From: Sphingomonas sp.
Lineage (GTDB): Bacteria > Pseudomonadota > Alphaproteobacteria > Sphingomonadales > Sphingomonadaceae
Direction: 5' to 3'
NCBI GenBank assembly: GCA_030146605.1
Contig: JASLBO010000315.1
Location: 1 to 13,946, forward strand
DNA: 13,946 nt
Shown here: positions 8,393 to 13,946 of the stretch, piece after piece
Position numbering within the stretch: position 1 is the first letter of the stretch
How the letters are laid out: the number at the start of each line of letters is the position of its first letter
Notes under the pieces: model-generated
What the model was told of the DNA's origin: nothing
Seen by the model: the letters and a program-made list of their open reading frames with translations, nothing else
Database searches by the model: none
Made by a program: the position numbers and the translations under genes

Positions 8393-8610
8393 AACGTCGC
8401 GTCGCGACGATTCTCGCGATGGCCGCGATGATGTCGGCCGGCGCACCTGGTGCCTTCGCCTCCGCATCCGAGCCGTTGATCGGACGCATGTGTGCGCATC
8501 CGGCCGACCTGCCGGCGCCGAAGCGCGATGGCCGCGATTGCCCCGGCGCCTGCCACGCCGCCTGCGCCCGGAATGCGCGCGGCGAGTGCGACGAAGACGA
8601 CGGCGACTGA
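8389..8610 (+). CDS. small secreted cysteine-rich protein of unknown function in the cbb3 assembly operon
   Basis: I do not recognise a named family. The 73-aa product starts MKRRVATILAMAAMMSAGAP, a clear Sec signal peptide with a likely cleavage after AFA (residues 22-24). The mature part of about 49 residues has five cysteines (C35, C51, C55, C59, C67). Three of them form C51-x3-C55-H56-x2-C59 (CPGACHAAC), which resembles a metal-binding or disulfide site; CxxxCH is not the standard heme c motif CxxCH. The end is strongly acidic (DEDDGD). ATG 8389 overlaps the ccoS stop (ATGA), so it is coupled to the cbb3 maturation genes. The inferred location is the periplasm, where copper and heme reach the oxidase, so a copper-handling or thiol-redox role is plausible but unproven. 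Confidence 0.8.
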   Translation: MKRRVATILAMAAMMSAGAPGAFASASEPLIGRMCAHPADLPAPKRDGRDCPGACHAACARNARGECDEDDGD

Positions 8611-8634
8611 CGCCGCATCCGGGAAATCCACAAG

Positions 8635-8658
8635 TGCCGGCAGATACCGCCGCTGGCA
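8635..8658 (+). other. hairpin in the hemN leader
   Basis: TGCCGGC (8635-8641) can pair with GCTGGCA (8652-8658), 7 bp including one G-T wobble, across a 10-nt loop. It fills much of the 58-bp gap before hemN and ends 10 nt before ATG 8669. There is no T-run, so it is not a convincing terminator. It could affect ribosome access to hemN, which lacks a strong Shine-Dalgarno. Confidence 0.3.
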
Positions 8659-8668
8659 TGGCGCAAAG

Positions 8669-10027
8669 ATGAGCAGCGCCCACGCAATCGCCGCCGCCGA
8701 CAGCGGTTGGCCCTTCCACCCCGAATTGCTCGCCACGCCGGTGCCGCGCTACACCAGCTACCCGACCGCGGCCGAGTTCAGCGACGATTTCGACGACGCG
8801 GCAATGGGCGCCGCCCTCGATGGCGTCGCGCCGGATGCGCTGGTGTCGCTCTATCTCCACATCCCCTATTGCCGCGAGATCTGCTGGTATTGCGGCTGCA
8901 ACACCGGCGCGGCCAATCGCGCATCGCGCCTGCATGGCTATCTTGACGCGCTGCGCGAGGAAATCGCGTTGGTCGGCGGGCGCCTGGGCGGACGGGGGCG
9001 GATCCGGCGCATCGCTTTCGGTGGCGGCAGCCCGAACGCGATCGCTCCGGAGGCGTTCGACAGGCTGGTGCAGGATGTCGCCCGCGCCTTCACGCTCGAC
9101 GATCCGATCCTCTCGGTCGAGATCGATCCGCGCGGGTTCGACCAGGCCTGGGCCGACGCCTTGCGCCGCAACCGGGTCAGCCGGGTCAGCCTCGGCGTGC
9201 AGACGCTCGCGCCGCACCTGCAGGCGGCGATCGGCCGCGTCCAGCCGCGCGAGATGATCGAGGACGCGGTAGAGTTGCTGCGAAAGGCGGGCGTCACTTC
9301 GATCAATTTCGATCTGATGTACGGCCTTCCCGGCCAGGCGGAGCAGGATCTGCTCGAAACGCTGGAGGAGGCGGTCGCGATGCAGCCGGATCGGCTGGCG
9401 GTCTTCGGCTACGCCCATGTCCCGCACCTGATCCCGCGCCAGCGCCGCATCGACGCAACCGCCTTGCCGGACGCCCGCCAGCGCTTTATCCAGGCCCAGC
9501 TTGCGCACGATATGCTCCTGGGAGAGGGCTTCGTGGCCGTGGGCTTCGATCACTTCGCGCGGCCGGAAGATGCCTTGGCGCGGGCCGCGCGCGCCGGCCA
9601 GCTGCGTCGCAATTTTCAGGGCTTCACCGAGGACCAGGCCGACACGCTTATCGGGCTGGGCGCCTCGGCGATTAGTGCGTTTCCCGACCGCCTCGTGCAG
9701 AACGAGAAGAATGTCGGCCGCTATCGCGAGGCGATCGCCGCGGGAACCCTGCCGGCTGCACGTGGCGTCCTGCGCGACGCTGAGGACCGCCTCCGCGGCG
9801 CGATCATCGAACAATTGCTGACCGCGGGCGTCGCGGATTTGCCCCAAGGCCTCGATCTCGCCGGCGCACACGAGAAATTGCGCGCGTTTCGCGCACGCGG
9901 GCTCGTCGCGATCGAGGGGGGCAAGGTCCGGCTGGCGCCGGAGGCGCTGCCTTATGCGCGCGGGATCGCCGCCGCATTCGACCGCTATCGCCAGGCCAGC
10001 GCCTCCCGCTTCAGCTCGGCGATCTGA
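8669..10027 (+). CDS. hemN: oxygen-independent coproporphyrinogen III dehydrogenase (radical SAM)
   Basis: HemN oxidatively decarboxylates coproporphyrinogen III to protoporphyrinogen IX without O2, using S-adenosylmethionine and a 4Fe-4S cluster in the cytoplasm. The 452-aa length is close to E. coli HemN (457). The cluster motif CREICWYCGCN gives C68, C72, C75 and C77; the fourth cysteine (C-x3-C-x2-C-x-C) separates true HemN from the heme chaperone HemW. LYLHIPYC precedes it, and GGGSPN (about 118) is the SAM-binding glycine motif. I chose ATG 8669 because the N-terminus LLATPVPRYTSYPTA then lies where HemN proteins begin; longer in-frame starts overlap the upstream small gene. No strong Shine-Dalgarno is seen. 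It lies 58 bp after the small gene and 7 bp before the next one, so it is likely in the cbb3 operon. Confidence 0.95.
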   Translation: MSSAHAIAAADSGWPFHPELLATPVPRYTSYPTAAEFSDDFDDAAMGAALDGVAPDALVSLYLHIPYCREICWYCGCNTGAANRASRLHGYLDALREEIALVGGRLGGRGRIRRIAFGGGSPNAIAPEAFDRLVQDVARAFTLDDPILSVEIDPRGFDQAWADALRRNRVSRVSLGVQTLAPHLQAAIGRVQPREMIEDAVELLRKAGVTSINFDLMYGLPGQAEQDLLETLEEAVAMQPDRLAVFGYAHVPHLIPRQRRIDATALPDARQRFIQAQLAHDMLLGEGFVAVGFDHFARPEDALARAARAGQLRRNFQGFTEDQADTLIGLGASAISAFPDRLVQNEKNVGRYREAIAAGTLPAARGVLRDAEDRLRGAIIEQLLTAGVADLPQGLDLAGAHEKLRAFRARGLVAIEGGKVRLAPEALPYARGIAAAFDRYRQASASRFSSAI

Positions 10028-10034
10028 CCCGGCC

Positions 10035-11294
10035 ATGATCGCGGCCCTGCCCGCCTTTTTGCCCGGAATGGCGCTCGCCGGTGCGATCGGGTTGCTGATC
10101 GGCTTCGAGCGCGGCTGGCAATTGCGCGACGAAGCACCGGGACAGCGCGTCGCCGGCGTGCGGACCTTCACGATGCTGGCGCTGCTCGGCGGCCTTGCCG
10201 GGCTGACCGCGGCCGGATCGCTGCAATGGGTGGCCCTGCTGGTCACCGCGAGCGCCGCCGGCGCATTGCTGACCGGCCACGCGATCGAGATGTGGCGCGA
10301 TCGCACGGTCAGCGCGACGGGGGCGATCGCCGCGCTCGCCACCTTGTTGCTGGGGGCGCTCGCATCGACGGGCCAATATGCCCTCGCCGCCGTCGCGGCG
10401 GCGGCGCTGGTGGCGCTTCTCTCGGCGCGCAAGCCGCTTCACGCGCTGTTGCTGCAAAGCTCGGAAGACGACGTCAAGGCGCTGGTCCGCCTCGCTCTGG
10501 TCGTCCTGCTTGTGCTGCCACTACTGCCCGACGCGGCGATGGGCCCCTATGCGAGCCTCAACCCAAGGCGCCTGTGGTTCGTCGTGGCCGTCGTGAGTGC
10601 GATCTCTTTCGGCGGTTATGTGCTGACTCGCTGGCTCGGCGGGAAGAAAGGCGGGCTGCTCGCTGCTGCGATGGGCGCCCTGATCTCGTCGACTGCAGTG
10701 ACGCTGGCCTGCGCGCACGCGATCCGGCGCGACGGCGGGATCGCCAACCAGGCGGGGATCGCGCTCGCTTCCGCGATCATGCTGACGCGAACGATCCTGC
10801 TGGTGGCGCTGCTCGCGCCGCTGGCGCTTTCGGACGTTGCCGCGCTCGTCGGGCCTGCTTTGCTGATCGCCGTCGTTGCAGCGCTGGCGCTGCTGTGGAT
10901 CGCCCATAAAGGCGAGGGAATGCCCGCCGAAATCCCGTCCAAGCCCCCCGGCCTCGGCATGGCCCTGCTATTCGCGGCCCTCGTCGCCGCGATCACGCTG
11001 GCCGCAGCCTGGCTGGAGCATCGTGTCGGCCGCGGCAGCGGTGCGGCGATCATCGCAATCGGCGGCATGGTCGATGTCGATTCGGCAATCGCGGCGATCG
11101 GCGCGTTGCCGCAATCGGCGCTCTCGCCGAAGCTCGCGGCGCTGGCGATTGCAGCGCCGGTCGCTTTCAATACCCTCCTCAAACTCGCGCTGACGCTGGG
11201 TATCGCCGGCTGGCGCGGCGCACGCTGGGCAGCGCTGGCGCTGATCGCGCCCGTCGTTGCGATCGCAGCCTGTACCGCCGCCTTGCTCCTCTAG
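10035..11294 (+). CDS. MgtC/SapB and DUF4010 type integral membrane protein
   Basis: This 419-aa protein is almost wholly hydrophobic, with about a dozen predicted membrane segments. The N-terminus is MgtC/SapB-like: AGAIGLLIGFERG (about residues 15-27), a short polar loop, then AGVRTFTMLALLGGLAG (about 40-56). The rest, including the central loop SSEDDVKALVRLALVVLLV and the C-terminal helices, has the shape of DUF4010 proteins. The function of this fused family is not established; MgtC itself is linked to survival at low magnesium and inside macrophages, which cannot be carried over safely. ATG 10035 is 7 bp after the hemN stop, so it is probably co-transcribed with the cbb3/hemN block. I read the family from overall pattern and could not run a profile search. 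Confidence 0.75.
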   Translation: MIAALPAFLPGMALAGAIGLLIGFERGWQLRDEAPGQRVAGVRTFTMLALLGGLAGLTAAGSLQWVALLVTASAAGALLTGHAIEMWRDRTVSATGAIAALATLLLGALASTGQYALAAVAAAALVALLSARKPLHALLLQSSEDDVKALVRLALVVLLVLPLLPDAAMGPYASLNPRRLWFVVAVVSAISFGGYVLTRWLGGKKGGLLAAAMGALISSTAVTLACAHAIRRDGGIANQAGIALASAIMLTRTILLVALLAPLALSDVAALVGPALLIAVVAALALLWIAHKGEGMPAEIPSKPPGLGMALLFAALVAAITLAAAWLEHRVGRGSGAAIIAIGGMVDVDSAIAAIGALPQSALSPKLAALAIAAPVAFNTLLKLALTLGIAGWRGARWAALALIAPVVAIAACTAALLL

Positions 11295-11354
11295 ACGTCA
11301 GGATCGAAGGGTTGGGCCGGCTATCCATGACTCTTTGCGCGGGGTCCGTAAACA

Positions 11355-11365
11355 TCCCAATGGGA
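11355..11365. promoter_or_regulatory. small inverted repeat upstream of adhP (possible operator)
   Basis: TCCCA-A-TGGGA is a perfect 5-bp inverted repeat around one base, 31 bp before the adhP start, in a 102-bp gap (11295-11396) with no other gene. It could be a regulator half-site pair, but such short palindromes arise by chance. I found no clear -35/-10 pair in the gap. Confidence 0.2.
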
Positions 11366-11374
11366 GCTGCGGAA

Positions 11375-11394
11375 CGGCAACCCTAACCTTGCCG
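11375..11394 (+). promoter_or_regulatory. inverted repeat directly abutting the adhP start
   Basis: CGGCAA (11375-11380) and TTGCCG (11389-11394) form a perfect 6-bp stem with an 8-nt spacer, CCCTAACC. The repeat ends two bases before ATG 11397 and occupies the place where a Shine-Dalgarno sequence would be; none is visible. It may be an operator over the transcription start of a short-leader message, or an RNA hairpin limiting translation. Confidence 0.35.
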
Positions 11395-11396
11395 AC

Positions 11397-12425
11397 ATGA
11401 CCAAGACCATGCGCGCAGCCGTGGTTCGCCAATTCGGCGAACCTCTCGTCATCGAAGAGCGGCCGATCCCCGAGCCCGGCCCGCGGGACCTGCTGGTGCG
11501 CGTCGTCGCGAGCGGCGTCTGCCACACCGATCTGCACGCCGCGCGAGGCGATTGGCCGGTGAAGCCCAGGCTGCCCTTCGTCCCCGGCCACGAAGCGGTC
11601 GGATATGTCGCCGCAGTCGGGCGCGAGGTTCGCGACTTCAGGGAAGGCGATCCGGTGGGCGTTCCCTGGCTCCACGACGCATGCGGCCATTGCGAACATT
11701 GCGGCACCGGCTGGGAGACCCTGTGCGAGAGCCAGCGCAACACCGGCTACAGCGTCGATGGCGGCTACGCCGATTACGTGGTGGCGCCCGCAGCATATGT
11801 CGGCCGGCTTCCCGACAATCCCGATTTCGTCGCTCTGGCGCCGATCTTGTGCGCCGGCGTCACCACCTACAAGGGCCTCAAGGAAACCGAGGCGAAGCCC
11901 GGCCAATGGGTCGTGATCTCCGGCGCGGGCGGTCTCGGCCATGTAGCCATTCAATATGCAAAAGCGATGGGACTGCACGTCGCGGTGCTGGACGTAGCTG
12001 ACTCCCGGCTGTCGCTGGCGCGCGAATTGGGTGCCGATCTCGCAGTCAACGCCTCCGACGGGGACGCCGTGCAGCAGGTGCTGCGGGCAACCGGAGGCGG
12101 CGCCCATGGCATTCTGGTTACCGCGCCCTCGGTTCCAGCCTTTCGCCAGGCGATCTCGATGGCGCGGCGCCGCGGCACAGTCAGCCTCGTCGGCTTGCCG
12201 CCGGGCGATTTCCCCACACCCATCTTTGAAGTGGTGCTCAAACGCCTGACTATCCGCGGCTCGATCGTGGGCACGCGAACGGACCTGACCGAGGCGCTCG
12301 CTTTCGCCGCCGAGGGGAAAGTCCGCACGCGGACAACGGTCGAGCCGCTCGAGAAAATCAATGACGTGCTCGCCAGGCTCGCGGCGGGAAAGGTCGACGG
12401 CCGGGTCGTCCTCAGCCTTGCCTGA
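11397..12425 (+). CDS. adhP: zinc-dependent alcohol dehydrogenase, AdhP type
   Basis: A 342-aa medium-chain dehydrogenase that interconverts primary alcohols and aldehydes with NAD(H). Catalytic-zinc ligands are C42 (GVCHTD), H65 with E66 (PGHEAVGYV) and C152 (LCAGVTTYKGL). Structural-zinc cysteines C96, C99, C102 and C110 have the standard spacing. The nucleotide fold carries GAGGLGHVAIQYAKAMG (about 176 onward), followed by an acidic residue in VLDVAD, which favours NAD over NADP. Length and motifs match propanol-preferring AdhP. ATG 11397 is used; ATG 11409 (MRAAVV) is also possible, and neither has a Shine-Dalgarno. It is separated from the upstream gene by 102 bp and converges with the - strand oxidoreductase, so it is likely a single-gene unit. 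The substrate range cannot be read from sequence. Confidence 0.93.
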   Translation: MTKTMRAAVVRQFGEPLVIEERPIPEPGPRDLLVRVVASGVCHTDLHAARGDWPVKPRLPFVPGHEAVGYVAAVGREVRDFREGDPVGVPWLHDACGHCEHCGTGWETLCESQRNTGYSVDGGYADYVVAPAAYVGRLPDNPDFVALAPILCAGVTTYKGLKETEAKPGQWVVISGAGGLGHVAIQYAKAMGLHVAVLDVADSRLSLARELGADLAVNASDGDAVQQVLRATGGGAHGILVTAPSVPAFRQAISMARRRGTVSLVGLPPGDFPTPIFEVVLKRLTIRGSIVGTRTDLTEALAFAAEGKVRTRTTVEPLEKINDVLARLAAGKVDGRVVLSLA

Positions 12426-12578
12426 TCGCGGCGCCGGACAGCCGCACTCCCTTGGCAACAGCGTGGTCAGACCTGGATGCAGACTTCAGGCGCGCTCCGG
12501 CCACCGCGCGTCCGACATTGCTGCGTGCGAACTGCCGGTCGCGACGGGCGACGCCAATCGCGAGCTTCTGCGCTCCGC

Positions 12579-12599
12579 CGATCGGCCGCGGCCGGATCG
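12579..12599. other. GC-rich inverted repeat between convergent genes (possible weak terminator)
   Basis: A self-complementary GGCCGCGGCC core (12584-12593) is flanked by CGATC on the left and GATCG on the right, with one extra G at 12594. It lies in the 207-bp gap between the stops of adhP and the - strand oxidoreductase (12426-12632), where a bidirectional terminator is expected. The hairpin would have almost no loop if the core folds on itself, and no proper T-run follows on either strand. I see no gene in this gap. Confidence 0.25.
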
Positions 12600-12632
12600 A
12601 GCGAGCCCCCTTTCCCGTACCGTCACGAGCCC

Positions 12633-13301
12633 TCAGATGGCATGATGCTCGGCCGGTTGTTCAAACCGGGTGCGCCTGCGTTCCGCCAGGATTTCGCTGC
12701 ATAGGCGCCGGAGGGCGTCGCGAACCTGTTGCTGGCATTCGTCGACATATCGCACAGACGTTGGCTCGATGATCGCGTCGAAGTGGACATGGTTCACGCT
12801 GGCGAGGCCAAAGATCGCTTTCAGATACACATCGAACGTCTGGCGAAGACCAAGCCATTGCCCCTGTTCTTCAAGCCAGGGCTTCGTCGAAGCCGACGAA
12901 GTGACGAGTGTCAGCCGCTTTCCTGCGAGGGGCGGATGTCCGGTACCGGACACGAGGTTCCGTGCAGCGAAACCCGCCCCCATAACGCGATCGACATAGC
13001 CCTTGATGATCGCGGGAGGCATTCCGAACCAGATCGGGTAGACCAGAATGATCGAGTCCGCGCTTCGCAGCAGCTCCAGTTCGGCCGCCGCATCTTTGCC
13101 TGGGATCGCGCCGTCAGTGGTGCGCTCGCCGGCACGAAGCCGAGGGTCGAAGTCGAGCGCATACAGGTCGCGCAGCACCGGCTCTTGCCCGCAGGCGCGG
13201 ATCGTATCCCCGCACGTCGCCGCCACCGTATGTGCAAACCCTTCGGGGCCGGGATGACCGAGGACAATCAGATGGCGGATCTTCGTGTTCCCAGCGCTCA
13301 T
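12633..13301 (-). CDS. flavodoxin-fold NAD(P)H-dependent quinone oxidoreductase
   Basis: This 222-aa protein belongs to the flavodoxin-2 / NQO group of soluble FMN or FAD proteins that reduce quinones by two electrons with NAD(P)H. An N-terminal beta strand and phosphate loop read HLIVLGHPGPEGF (residues 10-22). The signature YPIWFGMPPAIIKGYVDRV spans residues 88-106, followed by GAGFA as in the family. A C-terminal region of about 25 residues rich in Arg and Glu is less typical. The start is firm: an AGGAGG-type Shine-Dalgarno (complement of 13307-13313) lies 5 nt upstream of the ATG at 13299-13301. That site overlaps the stop codon of the small membrane-protein gene, so the two are coupled. 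Relatives include KefF, MdaB and azoreductase-like enzymes; substrate is unknown. Confidence 0.88.
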   Translation of the reverse strand: MSAGNTKIRHLIVLGHPGPEGFAHTVAATCGDTIRACGQEPVLRDLYALDFDPRLRAGERTTDGAIPGKDAAAELELLRSADSIILVYPIWFGMPPAIIKGYVDRVMGAGFAARNLVSGTGHPPLAGKRLTLVTSSASTKPWLEEQGQWLGLRQTFDVYLKAIFGLASVNHVHFDAIIEPTSVRYVDECQQQVRDALRRLCSEILAERRRTRFEQPAEHHAI

Positions 13302-13311
13302 CCGAACCTCC

Positions 13312-13458
13312 TCAAATGAATGGGTGCCGGGAGACGATCATGGCCAGGAGCTCGAGCACCAGCACTGCCGCCAGGCCCAGGCCCCCTATCGCGACACGCG
13401 GCTGATGCCTTGCCAATTGCGCGAACCTTCCCGAGGCAGATGCCAATGCGTGTGCCAT
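13312..13458 (-). CDS. 48-aa single-pass membrane protein, function unknown
   Basis: This small gene encodes 48 residues: a polar, basic start (MAHALASASGRFAQLARHQ), then one hydrophobic helix (about residues 22-43, VAIGGLGLAAVLVLELLAMIV) and a short end SRHPFI. A good Shine-Dalgarno, GGAGGG (complement of 13464-13469), lies 5 nt before the ATG at 13456-13458. The TGA stop (13312-13314) overlaps the Shine-Dalgarno of the downstream oxidoreductase gene, a sign of true translation and coupling. The positively charged N-terminal side suggests an N-in orientation. I recognise no family; a membrane anchor or partner for the oxidoreductase is a guess from position. No second helix or cysteine is present. 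Confidence 0.7.
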   Translation of the reverse strand: MAHALASASGRFAQLARHQPRVAIGGLGLAAVLVLELLAMIVSRHPFI

Positions 13459-13516
13459 GCAATCCCTCCATCACGAGGTAGGCAGACTCTATTGATCTCG
13501 TCAGCGCCGATATCCG

Positions 13517-13533
13517 GTTCTATACTTATGAAC
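13517..13533. promoter_or_regulatory. GTTC-N9-GAAC inverted repeat upstream of the small membrane-protein gene
   Basis: GTTC (13517-13520) and GAAC (13530-13533) flank an AT-rich spacer (TATACTTAT) in otherwise GC-rich DNA, 59 bp before the - strand ATG at 13458. The spacer contains a TATAGA-like -10 candidate on the - strand. No clear -35 is seen. The site may be a promoter with an overlapping operator for the two - strand genes; evidence is base pattern only. Confidence 0.28.
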
Positions 13534-13589
13534 ACCGTTGCGCGGATGTTTCGAGCAGCCGTGGCGGTCGAACCGGCTGTTGGCGGCGC

Positions 13590-13608
13590 GGTGCAGGGCC
13601 GAAGCACC
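13590..13608 (-). terminator. possible weak terminator hairpin after the response regulator
   Basis: GGTGC (13590-13594) and GCACC (13604-13608) form a 5-bp stem with a 9-nt loop, 15 bp past the regulator's stop in the - direction. A run of seven C (13607-13613, G on the - strand) adjoins it. There is no T-run, so termination would be weak or factor-dependent. The remaining 164-bp gap (13459-13622) has no gene that I can support. Confidence 0.25.
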
Positions 13609-13622
13609 CCCCCGCGCGACGG

Positions 13623-13946
13623 TTAGACTGGCTCGCCCGAAAGCAACGGCTGAAGCGCGCTCGCGATGTTGCGCGCCTGAAGCGGCTTTTCGACTCGCAG
13701 CGCATCGGCGAACCGGTCGGGGAGCGCCCAGCGGTCATAGCCGGTTGCGAAGGCGAAGGGCACGCCACGCTCCCGGAGTGCGTCGGCCACGGGGAAGACC
13801 AGGTCGCCGCGCAGATTGACGTCGAGCACCGCGGCATCGATGCGCTCTTCCTGCCCAATCAGTTCGATCGCGTCCTCCACGCTGGGAACCGGTCCGAGGA
13901 CCACGGCACCGGCGTCGCTGAGCGCGTCGCTGACGTCGTCCGCGAG
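13623..13946 (-). CDS. single-domain response regulator (receiver domain), 5' end outside window
   Basis: The visible 107 residues are most of a CheY-like receiver domain that runs off the right edge; about 10-20 N-terminal residues, with the first acidic pair, are missing. The phospho-acceptor is Asp at 13821-13823 in AAVLDVNLRGD. The switch threonine is in FATGYD, and the conserved lysine is in VEKPL. The protein ends soon after (LLSGEPV, TAA at 13623-13625), so no output domain follows in this frame. Such stand-alone receivers with the GPVPSVEDAIELI pattern are common in alphaproteobacteria, often near HWE or HisKA_2 kinases; the partner would be outside the window. It is on the same strand as the small membrane protein and oxidoreductase but 164 bp away, so co-regulation is uncertain. 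Confidence 0.88.
   Translation of the reverse strand, partial: LADDVSDALSDAGAVVLGPVPSVEDAIELIGQEERIDAAVLDVNLRGDLVFPVADALRERGVPFAFATGYDRWALPDRFADALRVEKPLQARNIASALQPLLSGEPV

Noticed and set aside
8571..8610. CPGACHAAC in the small protein read as a heme c binding site (its codons begin near 8539)
   Set aside because: The spacing is C-x3-C-H rather than C-x2-C-H, and the protein is too small and lacks an evident axial ligand region; a metal or disulfide site is more likely.
8492..8668. Upstream extension of hemN from the longest in-frame start
   Set aside because: It would overlap most of the Cys-rich gene and add about 59 residues not found in HemN proteins; ATG 8669 gives a normal N-terminus and length.
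8099..10432. 777-codon open frame on the - strand opposite the end of ccoI, hemN and the start of the MgtC-like gene
   Set aside because: It is antisense to genes with clear family motifs, has the Arg/Ala/Pro-rich low-complexity look of a GC-rich shadow frame, and shows no recognisable domain.
12428..12445. GCGGC-N8-GCCGC stem just after adhP as an intrinsic terminator
   Set aside because: Only 5 bp, no T-run, and expected often by chance at this GC content.
11298..12458. 386-codon - strand frame opposite adhP
   Set aside because: Antisense to a dehydrogenase with all zinc ligands present; no family features in the product.
12452..12772. + strand frames across the adhP-oxidoreductase gap as a further gene
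   Set aside because: They run into the antisense of the oxidoreductase, contain no recognisable motif and have no ribosome site.
13492..13505. TTGATCTCGTCAGC as a possible FNR/FixK box
   Set aside because: Only the left half matches; the right half does not give ATCAA at the correct spacing.

Overview
The window is high-GC DNA (roughly two thirds G+C) from an alphaproteobacterium. The rhizobial-type order ccoNOQP-ccoGHIS (fixNOQP-fixGHIS), a C4-pathway 5-aminolevulinate synthase, a stand-alone receiver-domain regulator and the general protein character point to a sphingomonad (Sphingomonas or a relative). That placement is inference; no rRNA or other marker is present.

Positions 1-10027 form a respiratory and heme block on the + strand. 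It opens with the C-terminal part of hemA (5-aminolevulinate synthase), followed after 70 bp by ccoN, ccoO, ccoQ and ccoP (the four subunits of a cbb3-type cytochrome c oxidase). Next come the maturation genes ccoG, ccoH, ccoI and ccoS, then a 73-codon gene for a secreted cysteine-rich protein I do not recognise, and hemN (oxygen-independent coproporphyrinogen III dehydrogenase). Most junctions from ccoO to the small gene overlap by 4-8 bp (ATGA or GTGA), so this is very probably one translationally coupled operon. The heme genes at both ends fit the task: the oxidase needs b- and c-type hemes, and HemN makes protoporphyrinogen precursor when oxygen is scarce. CcoI supplies copper for CuB.

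Immediately after hemN (7 bp) is an MgtC/SapB-DUF4010 type membrane protein (10035-11294), probably co-transcribed. A 102-bp gap with two small inverted repeats leads to a zinc-dependent alcohol dehydrogenase of the AdhP type (11397-12425, +).

The right end is on the - strand. Reading leftward from the edge it holds a partial single-domain response regulator (13623-13946), a 164-bp gap, an unlisted 48-aa single-pass membrane protein (13312-13458), and a flavodoxin-fold NAD(P)H:quinone oxidoreductase (12633-13301). The Shine-Dalgarno sequence of the oxidoreductase overlaps the stop codon of the small gene. The oxidoreductase and adhP converge across a 207-bp gap.

Most of the window is well-known biology. 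The least explained items are the two small proteins: the cysteine-rich secreted one inside the cbb3 assembly operon, and the membrane one coupled to the quinone oxidoreductase. I saw no tRNA, rRNA, CRISPR array, insertion sequence or prophage gene.
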